From: a virus
DNA length: 35,563 nucleotides
Reading direction: 5' to 3' (one strand)
Virus record (IMG/VR): IMGVR_UViG_3300031707_000084
Location: 1 to 35,563 of that record
Part shown: piece by piece, positions 29,862 through 35,563 of the stretch
Layout: each line of letters opens with the position of its first letter
Position numbering within the stretch: position 1 is the stretch's first letter
Notes under the pieces: generated by a model
What the model was told of the DNA's origin: nothing
What the model saw: only the letters and a program-made list of their open reading frames with translations
Database searches by the model: none
Position numbers and translations under genes: made by a program

Positions 29862-31094
29862 ATGCCAACAGCAAGCAATACTAATTTAACTTCTGACATC
29901 ATCCTGAAGGAAGCTCTGACCATTATGAAAAATGCTCAGGGTATGATTCCTTCGGTTGATCGTCAGTACGACGCCCAGTTTGCCGCAGGTGGAGCATCCA
30001 TCGCGGGTCCAATCGGGCCAAGTCTTCGTATCCGTTTTCCTGCCCGTTATGTCGCCACCGAAGGCGAAACGATGGTCGAACAGGATTCCGTTGATACGGC
30101 AGTAACCTTGACAGTTTCGACTGCCATGCACGTCGGAATGAATTTTGGATCCAATGAGCTTACTCAAAGTATCCAGAATTTTTCTAAAAACTACATCGCG
30201 CCCGCAGTGTCTACGCTGATCGATGCTGTGGACAGAAAACTCGCGAGTACGTATGTCAACGCATATAACAGCGTCGGAACTCCTGGAGTTTCTCCTGCAA
30301 CGACTGCAGTGTGTAACCAGGCAGGTTCGATGTTGACAAAGTATTGTGCGTTGAACGACCAGAACAGAATGGCCGTTGTCAATCCCGATGCACGGGCAAC
30401 ACTCATTGGTGCTTTCTCCACTCTGTACAATGCTCCCGCGGCAATCACCTCCCAGTTTGAGACTGGCGTGCTTGCAAAGTCGTGGGGTTTTGAATGGCGT
30501 GAATCGAACTGCATCAACAGCCACACGAATGGTGCCGTAGATGCAACATCTTCGTCTCCATGTGTGCTGGTTAACGGTCCCGACCAGAGTGGTTCGACAA
30601 TTAAAATTGACAAGCTGGCTGCTCTTGCTGTTTTAAAAGCAGGAGATGTTTTTCAGCTCGCTGGAGTCTATGGAGCCAACCCAGTGTCCGGGCAGAATCT
30701 CGGGCATCTGCAGCATTTTTCCGTCACTGCCGATACGACAGCCAGCGGTGGAGGAACCATTGCGGCCCTGCCAATCGCTCCGTCGATTGTAACCAGTGGA
30801 GCGTACAAGACGGTAACCAACAGTCCTGCCAACAACGCGTCCGTTGTTTTCCTGGGCGTGGGCGGTGGTGTGTATCCGCAGAACCTGTGCTTCTCGCGCA
30901 GCGCCATCACACTTGCAACAGCAGACATTGAGCTTCCTGAAGTTAAGTTTCGCTCTCGCAACAACATGGATGGAATTTCTCTGCGTATCGTCAAGGACTA
31001 CACGATCGCAACCAATAAAAACCCGTGCAGAATCGATATTCTGTTCGGTGTTAAAATGGTTCGGCCGGAGTGGTGCACCAGGATGTATGGTTAA
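29862..31094 (+). CDS. Major capsid (coat) protein, P22 gp5-like
   Basis: A 410-residue coat protein close to P22 gp5 (430). Family features: start SDIILKEALTIMKNAQGMIP, then SLRIRFPARYVATEGETMVE, then TLTVSTAMHVGMNFGSNELT. The C-terminus is GISLRIVKDYTIATNKNPCR, then DILFGVKMVRPEWCTRM. The HK97-type fold is expected. It follows the scaffold gene and is followed by a terminator hairpin, allowing strong separate expression. AAAGGAAA lies upstream of ATG. Codon use looks smoother than in the fibre genes, as for a highly expressed protein. Confidence 0.9.
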   Translation: MPTASNTNLTSDIILKEALTIMKNAQGMIPSVDRQYDAQFAAGGASIAGPIGPSLRIRFPARYVATEGETMVEQDSVDTAVTLTVSTAMHVGMNFGSNELTQSIQNFSKNYIAPAVSTLIDAVDRKLASTYVNAYNSVGTPGVSPATTAVCNQAGSMLTKYCALNDQNRMAVVNPDARATLIGAFSTLYNAPAAITSQFETGVLAKSWGFEWRESNCINSHTNGAVDATSSSPCVLVNGPDQSGSTIKIDKLAALAVLKAGDVFQLAGVYGANPVSGQNLGHLQHFSVTADTTASGGGTIAALPIAPSIVTSGAYKTVTNSPANNASVVFLGVGGGVYPQNLCFSRSAITLATADIELPEVKFRSRNNMDGISLRIVKDYTIATNKNPCRIDILFGVKMVRPEWCTRMYG

Positions 31095-31103
31095 TTGAAG
31101 TAA

Positions 31104-31141
31104 AAAGGAAGAGGGAGGAAATCCTCCTCCCTTTTCTTTTA
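31104..31141 (+). terminator. Rho-independent terminator after the coat gene
   Basis: GGGAGGA (31113-31119), five-base loop, TCCTCCC (31125-31131), then TTTTCTTTT. The A-rich left flank pairs with the T-run, so it could work in both directions. It probably limits transcription into the tail genes. Confidence 0.8.
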
Positions 31142-31154
31142 TCAAGGAGAAAAA

Positions 31155-31895
31155 ATGTCATCGATCTGCACAACTACTATTGGACATCTGATATCCCGTG
31201 CTTTACGGATGTTGGGAGTAAAAGAAGCTGGGGAGCCTTTGGGATCCGAGGAATCCAAGGACGCACTGCAGGTTGCCAATTTCATGTTGGCACAGTGGAG
31301 TTTGGAAAAGCTGACGGTTTACAAAGTAGTAAATGAATTATTTGATATTGTTCCTGGACAGAGCGAATACACTATCGGTCCGAGCCCAGATGCGAATTGG
31401 AATACCGATCGTCCGATAATTTTTGAGAAGTCGTCGATGTTTATCAGAGAGACAGTATCGGGTGTCAATTCTGATACACCTCTCGAATATTACACGAATG
31501 ACCAGTTTCAGCAGATCAACCAGAAATCAACCCAATCCTCTATTCCCGTTTTTTGGTCGTGGGACAGAAATTTTCCTCTTGCTACAATAAAAATGTATCC
31601 AGTCCCGTCTTCAGCGTTGAAGATCGGATTGAGCCAGACAATGCAGTTTGACAAATTCAACTCAGTCAGTGATGCAGTTGGTCTTCCGCCTGGCTATGAT
31701 GCAGCAATCGCGTACAACCTCGCAGTCGAATTAAGTCCTGAGTATGGGGTGTCATCCGGAGTATTGCAGACCATAGCTGCAAAGGCAGAAGAGACAAAAG
31801 CGAATCTCAAGCGTGTCAACAAAGAGATGTTGATACTAGATCTTGACAGAGATTTGGTGCCATCCGGTCGATACAACATAGTAACGAACAGGTAA
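31155..31895 (+). CDS. P22 gp4-like head-completion/tail accessory protein
   Basis: A 246-residue protein of the gp4 family: TTIGHLISRALRMLGVKEAG, ALQVANFMLAQWSLEKL, YTIGPS and YNLAVELSPEYG, with a helical C-terminus. It is longer than P22 gp4 (166 aa), as in many relatives. It binds below the portal and forms the first ring of the neck. AAGGAG lies eight bases before ATG. Place between coat and gp10-like gene is exactly that of P22. Confidence 0.85.
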   Translation: MSSICTTTIGHLISRALRMLGVKEAGEPLGSEESKDALQVANFMLAQWSLEKLTVYKVVNELFDIVPGQSEYTIGPSPDANWNTDRPIIFEKSSMFIRETVSGVNSDTPLEYYTNDQFQQINQKSTQSSIPVFWSWDRNFPLATIKMYPVPSSALKIGLSQTMQFDKFNSVSDAVGLPPGYDAAIAYNLAVELSPEYGVSSGVLQTIAAKAEETKANLKRVNKEMLILDLDRDLVPSGRYNIVTNR

Positions 31896-31905
31896 AAAAT
31901 TCTCG

Positions 31906-33378
31906 ATGAAATGTTCCATTATTGGTCCTACTTTTGAGGGCAGATCAACTGCTATTGACTCACAGTCGTGTGTCAATTTCTATCCCGAGGTTTCGTCTTC
32001 TCTGGAAGCCAAAAATGTTATTGCTCTAATTGGGACTCCTGGATTGAAATTGTTTACTTCTGCGGGCAGCGGCGGAAATCGCGGAGAGTTTGTGACCGCA
32101 CGACAGAGACTGCTGACTGTCATCGGTAACACACTGTGGGAGATAAATGAAAACAAGTCGGCAACGAATCGCGGAACGCTGAATACGCACGAAGGTCGTG
32201 TCGAGTTTGCGGAAATACAAAATACCGCAGTCGGCATGGGTGGGTCGCAAGTGATGTTGGTCGACGGAATTTACGGATACATTTTTAGAACCGATACAAA
32301 TGTTTTTGTGCAGATAACAGGAAACTATACAGGCGGTACAAGCATAGTTTCCATCAACGGACGGTTTTTGCAGAATGTCAACGACACGGGAACAGTGATT
32401 TACTCAGGTCTGTACGACGGCCTTTCCTGGGATATCGGCGGAAGAAATTTTGTTACGGAGGGAAGTCCCGATCCCGTGCAGGCCATAAAAACGATCAACA
32501 ACGAGTTATGGATTTTTGGATCGAACAGCACGGAAGTCTGGTTTAGCACACCCAGCGCGGAGGAGCCGTTTGCAAAAGTCAATTCGGGGCACATAAATAC
32601 GGGAGTTTCGGGGAAATATTCCGTGGCAACGATGCAGAATCAGGTTATTTGGCTTGGATCAAATGTTTCGGGGACGGGAACCATATGGCAGGCAAGCGGT
32701 TATTTGCCTGATCGCATCAGCAATCACGCGATTGAGTATATCATCAATAAAATTGACGACATATCGGATTGCATATGTTATTCATATAATCAGGAAGGAC
32801 ATAATTTCGTTGTTTTCAACTTTATTTCCGGAAACAAGACATTGGTTTACGATTTGACAACCCAAATGTGGCATGAAAGAGCGAGTTTTGACAAGTTGAC
32901 AGGAAATAACAATCGCCATAGAGCAATTTGTGCGGTTTTATGGAACAACAAGGTGATGGTTGGTGATTATGCCAACAATAATATTTACGAATATGGTTTA
33001 GACACATATACGGACATAGGAGCGACAATACGGCGTATACGGACGGCACCCCACATCCATCAGGACCGAAAAAGACTGTTTTTCCGTCAATTTGAGCTGG
33101 ATTTTGAGCGTGGCATTGGTTTACTTCCGACAACCAGCGATACGACATCGTACGACTATAAATCCGATCCGCAAATTATGCTCAGTTGGAGCAATGATGG
33201 AGGTTACACATATAGCGGAGAACATTGGTCTACCGCGGGGAAAATCGGAGAGCGGACATGTACGGCATCGTGGAACCGTCTTGGGAAATCCCGAGATCGG
33301 GTATTCCGCATCGAGTGTACTGCTCCCGTTCGATGGGTTTTGATAGATGCGAGAATGACTACAGAATCGGAGGATTAA
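31906..33378 (+). CDS. P22 gp10-like packaged-DNA stabilisation protein
   Basis: A 490-residue neck/tail-hub protein, near P22 gp10 (472). N-terminus GPTFEGRSTAIDSQSCVNFY, then GTPGLKLFTSAGSGGNRGEF and LTVIGNTLWEIN, matches that family. The remainder is a beta-propeller-like set of repeats ending with LFFRQFELDFERGIG and SRDRVFRIECTAPVRW. It plugs the portal-gp4 channel after packaging. Weak ribosome binding site (AGGT), so coupling to the upstream gene 10 bases away is likely. Confidence 0.88.
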   Translation: MKCSIIGPTFEGRSTAIDSQSCVNFYPEVSSSLEAKNVIALIGTPGLKLFTSAGSGGNRGEFVTARQRLLTVIGNTLWEINENKSATNRGTLNTHEGRVEFAEIQNTAVGMGGSQVMLVDGIYGYIFRTDTNVFVQITGNYTGGTSIVSINGRFLQNVNDTGTVIYSGLYDGLSWDIGGRNFVTEGSPDPVQAIKTINNELWIFGSNSTEVWFSTPSAEEPFAKVNSGHINTGVSGKYSVATMQNQVIWLGSNVSGTGTIWQASGYLPDRISNHAIEYIINKIDDISDCICYSYNQEGHNFVVFNFISGNKTLVYDLTTQMWHERASFDKLTGNNNRHRAICAVLWNNKVMVGDYANNNIYEYGLDTYTDIGATIRRIRTAPHIHQDRKRLFFRQFELDFERGIGLLPTTSDTTSYDYKSDPQIMLSWSNDGGYTYSGEHWSTAGKIGERTCTASWNRLGKSRDRVFRIECTAPVRWVLIDARMTTESED

Positions 33379-33379
33379 A

Positions 33380-33667
33380 ATGGCTTTTTCTCCCCCTCCG
33401 ATCAGGACGGTATTGACTGATGATAATGGAATATTGACTTATCCCTGGCAACGATATGTGAATGATGAGTATGCCGCAATCAGGGATTCAACTGGTGGAG
33501 GCGGGCAGGGAGCAACTGGACTTCAGGGAATTCAGGGCTCGGCAGGAAAGCCTGGAGCAAAAGGTGATGATGGACAACCCGGAGCAAAAGGAGAACAGGG
33601 AGTGACAGGGCTGGCGGGTCTCGGCATTGAAGCGGACAATTTAGCGTATAGTTGGATGTTGACATGA
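33380..33667 (+). CDS. Short collagen-containing neck/fibre-adaptor protein (95 aa)
   Basis: Residues 1-37 (MAFSPPPIRTVLTDDNGILT, then YPWQRYVNDEYAAI) resemble a widespread short N-terminal phage neck/fibre module. Residues about 42-80 are classical collagen triplets (GKPGAKGDDGQPGAKGEQG), with more Pro, Lys and Asp than the Gly-X-Thr fibres downstream. A short tail ends LAYSWMLT. It occupies the P22 gp26 (tail-needle) position. It may be a trimeric adaptor linking the fibres to the neck. Strong GGAGG site; its stop overlaps the next start (ATGA). Confidence 0.75.
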   Translation: MAFSPPPIRTVLTDDNGILTYPWQRYVNDEYAAIRDSTGGGGQGATGLQGIQGSAGKPGAKGDDGQPGAKGEQGVTGLAGLGIEADNLAYSWMLT

Positions 33668-35563
33668 TAATTTTAACAACACAGAATCTTACGGCATATT
33701 GCGACGCCACATCTACGTCCGCGCCGTCCTGGCAGGCATCGTATGCCGATCATATACCCGAGGTGTCGTTTACCGAAGGAAACAGTTGCGGAGTGTTGAC
33801 TGACACTACGGCAGTGACAATAGTCGATGTTCCCATTTATGGAACTAAGCGGGCGGTAAAAACAATATCGTTCTGCAATTTAGATTCTGTCACCCAGACC
33901 TTTACGGTTTTGCTGGATGACGGCATAACTCAGACAATACTGTTCGTTAGGACCATCCCCCCGAATGAAAACCTGATTATCGATACGGAAATTTATCCAC
34001 AAATAAATGTTCAAGGACCGACAGGTATTCAGGGTGTGACAGGGCTCGTTGGTGAGACGGGTATTCAGGGCGTGACAGGAATATCGCTTGGGGAAACTGG
34101 CATACAGGGCTTGACAGGCCTCGTCGGAGAAACAGGTATTGCTGGTGTGACGGGGGTTGGACAGACTGGAATTCAAGGTGAGACAGGAATCTGTGGACAG
34201 ACAGGAATTGAGGGACAAACAGGAATTCGTGGTCCGACAGGAATTCAAGGTGAGACAGGAGTTCAGGGTGGGACAGGGATTGAAGGACAGACGGGGATTC
34301 AGGGTTTGACTGGACTCCAGAATTTTATTGACCACGCGGATTATCCGGGTTTTACGCAGCCAGCAATTTTACTTTGGAATGAGGACGACGAAGCGCTGTT
34401 TGTTGCGGGGTTAACTGGGATAAACAAATGGGTAATGATTTCTGCGGGGGCAAAGTCAGGGGCTCAGGGCGTGACGGGAATTTTTGGTGGTGGGACTGGG
34501 CTGCAGGGAGTGACTGGAGTCGGACAGACGGGAATTCAGGGTGTGACCGGGTTTGGAATTCAGGGAGATACTGGTATTCAGGGTGTGACTGGAGTCGGAC
34601 AAACAGGAATTCAGGGAGATACAGGAATTCAAGGATTTACAGGTTTGGCTCTTGGATCGACGGGTATTCAAGGCGTAACAGGTTTTTGCGGGGAGACAGG
34701 TATTCAGGGTGTGACAGGATTCGGAATTCAAGGTGATACAGGCATTCAAGGTGTGACAGGGATTCGGGGTCTGACAGGAATTCAGGGTGTGACGGGATTC
34801 GGAATCCAAGGTGGTACAGGCATTCGGGGAGTGACGGGAGTCGGACAAACGGGAATTCAGGGTATGACAGGTCTTGGAGGTATGACCTCTACGGGAACTA
34901 CACCACATTTGACAAAATTCTCCAATACTTATTCATTACAAAACTCCATAGTTCAAGATGATGAAACATGTGCATATGTTTATAAATCAACATATGATAA
35001 CACTAACTATTGTACATTATCAACCGATAATATTTCTATCGAACAATTAAATAATGGTCTATATTTTGGCGGCGTGGAAGTAACGGAAAATTTATGGGAT
35101 TCCACCTGGAATACCGCCACCAACAGTTTAACATTTAATACTTTATTAACAGGTGTTAATTGTATAGATATTGCGACTAGTAGCAATAGTCGGTACAGAA
35201 CGGCAAGCGATACCAGCAGCGGTTGTAATAGAATTTCCAATGATTACGGAAAAACTTGGACAAACGGACCTTATGCATCTTATGCCATAGCCATGTCAAG
35301 CGACGGCAGAATACAAACATCTATAGCTGGAAATGCAATTAGTTCTTATGATTACGGGGTTACTTGGGTAGTAGGTGCCGGCGGGTTTGATCAGGGATAT
35401 AGAATTGCAATGTCTTCTGACGGGCGACACCAGACAGCTGTCGGAAGAGGTAATTTCGGGTCAGCTGTGATGTATGTGTCGCATACATATGGGAAAACAT
35501 GGACAGCCAAAGACACAAGTTCCTGGAATTGTATTGCAATGTCCAGCGACGGAAAAATTCAAA
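33664..35563 (+). CDS. N-terminal part of collagen-like / Asp-box propeller tail fibre (gene split by contig ends)
   Basis: This frame runs off the window end and continues at position 1 (918 residues in all). Residues 1-118 are a beta-sandwich of the common phage fibre-base type (MIILTTQNLTAY, AVKTISFCNLDSVTQTFTVL, IPPNENLIIDTEI). Collagen triplets follow (119-217 and 266-408), interrupted at 217-264 by the module also found twice in the 910-aa fibre. A linker leads to the Asp-box region starting at about residue 525 (SNDYGKTWT, SYDYGVTWV). The start overlaps the preceding stop (ATGA) with only a weak site of its own, so translation is coupled. Bases 35437-35563 duplicate 1-127. Confidence 0.88.
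   Translation, partial: MIILTTQNLTAYCDATSTSAPSWQASYADHIPEVSFTEGNSCGVLTDTTAVTIVDVPIYGTKRAVKTISFCNLDSVTQTFTVLLDDGITQTILFVRTIPPNENLIIDTEIYPQINVQGPTGIQGVTGLVGETGIQGVTGISLGETGIQGLTGLVGETGIAGVTGVGQTGIQGETGICGQTGIEGQTGIRGPTGIQGETGVQGGTGIEGQTGIQGLTGLQNFIDHADYPGFTQPAILLWNEDDEALFVAGLTGINKWVMISAGAKSGAQGVTGIFGGGTGLQGVTGVGQTGIQGVTGFGIQGDTGIQGVTGVGQTGIQGDTGIQGFTGLALGSTGIQGVTGFCGETGIQGVTGFGIQGDTGIQGVTGIRGLTGIQGVTGFGIQGGTGIRGVTGVGQTGIQGMTGLGGMTSTGTTPHLTKFSNTYSLQNSIVQDDETCAYVYKSTYDNTNYCTLSTDNISIEQLNNGLYFGGVEVTENLWDSTWNTATNSLTFNTLLTGVNCIDIATSSNSRYRTASDTSSGCNRISNDYGKTWTNGPYASYAIAMSSDGRIQTSIAGNAISSYDYGVTWVVGAGGFDQGYRIAMSSDGRHQTAVGRGNFGSAVMYVSHTYGKTWTAKDTSSWNCIAMSSDGKIQ
34018..34885 (+). repeat. Collagen-coding repeat tract of the split fibre gene
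   Basis: Gly-X-Y coding units of the GIQGVTG/GIQGxTG type, with GGTATTCAGGGTGTGACAGG recurring almost unchanged. An interruption at 34310-34458 holds the third copy of the LxNFI...W...WVMISAG module. Confidence 0.88.
34310..34458 (+). repeat. Fibre interruption module, copy 3
   Basis: Encodes LQNFIDHADYPGFTQPAILL, then WNEDDEALFVAGLTGINKWV and MISAG. It is the most diverged of the three copies but keeps the same order of conserved positions. Confidence 0.7.
35437..35563. repeat. 127-bp terminal direct repeat (circular overlap)
   Basis: Identical, base for base, to positions 1-127, inside one coding sequence whose frame is kept across the join. Best explained as assembly overlap of a circular or circularly permuted genome. 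Confidence 0.95.

Noticed and set aside
29886-30524. 212-codon minus-strand frame opposite the coat gene
   Set aside because: A shadow of a strongly supported coat gene, with no ribosome binding site or recognisable protein features.

Overview
This window is a complete, circularly closed genome map of a short-tailed (podovirus-type) tailed phage, probably assembled from a metagenome. The last 127 bases (35437-35563) repeat the first 127 exactly, so the unique genome is 35,436 bp and the ends cut through one gene. The host cannot be named from the sequence. Strong AAGGAG-type ribosome binding sites and ATG starts indicate an ordinary bacterial host. Gene order and protein character of the virion module follow the Salmonella phage P22 plan: portal, scaffold, coat, gp4-like, gp10-like, [fibre block], three gp7/gp20/gp16-position ejection proteins, tailspike.

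Layout. (1) 21.69 to 15.92 kb, minus strand: early/replication operon. It opens with a ribbon-helix-helix regulator, then a probable ssDNA-binding/OB-type protein, an AEP-like primase, a zinc-finger primase-helicase, an antirepressor-like winged-helix protein, and a run of very small, tightly overlapping genes, several of them cysteine-rich. (2) 15.0-15.9 kb: a divergent pair, a 38-aa minus-strand gene and a plus-strand regulator with two helix-turn-helix segments. (3) 21.69-23.31 kb: a 1.6-kb gene-free control region full of palindromes, iterated repeats and hairpins. It is the best candidate for replication origin and regulatory centre. (4) 23.31 kb through the contig end and on to 15.02 kb, plus strand: one late block of about 27 kb holding packaging, head, neck, fibres, ejection proteins, tailspike and lysis-type membrane proteins.

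The most distinctive content is a set of collagen-like (Gly-X-Thr, proline-poor) fibre genes occupying the place where P22 has its tail-needle gene. They end in trimer-type or sugar-binding-type heads: a C1q/TNF-like jelly roll, an Asp-box propeller plus jelly roll, and a DNRLRE-like domain. A second novelty is a single polypeptide with two consecutive GroES-like domains, placed beside the terminase genes. No integrase, DNA polymerase or recognisable endolysin was found. Several genes below 60 codons were found by reading the strands directly (15009-15125, 16859-17026, 17413-17556, 24770-24943, 26575-26751, and doubtfully 6463-6618).

How the parts work together (inference): the early operon copies DNA with an AEP primase and helicase and borrows the host polymerase. 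The HTH and RHH regulators probably act on the palindromic sites in the control region. The late block then builds a P22-like capsid, perhaps helped by the phage co-chaperonin, packages DNA with TerL, attaches the collagen fibres and tailspike, and lyses the cell.
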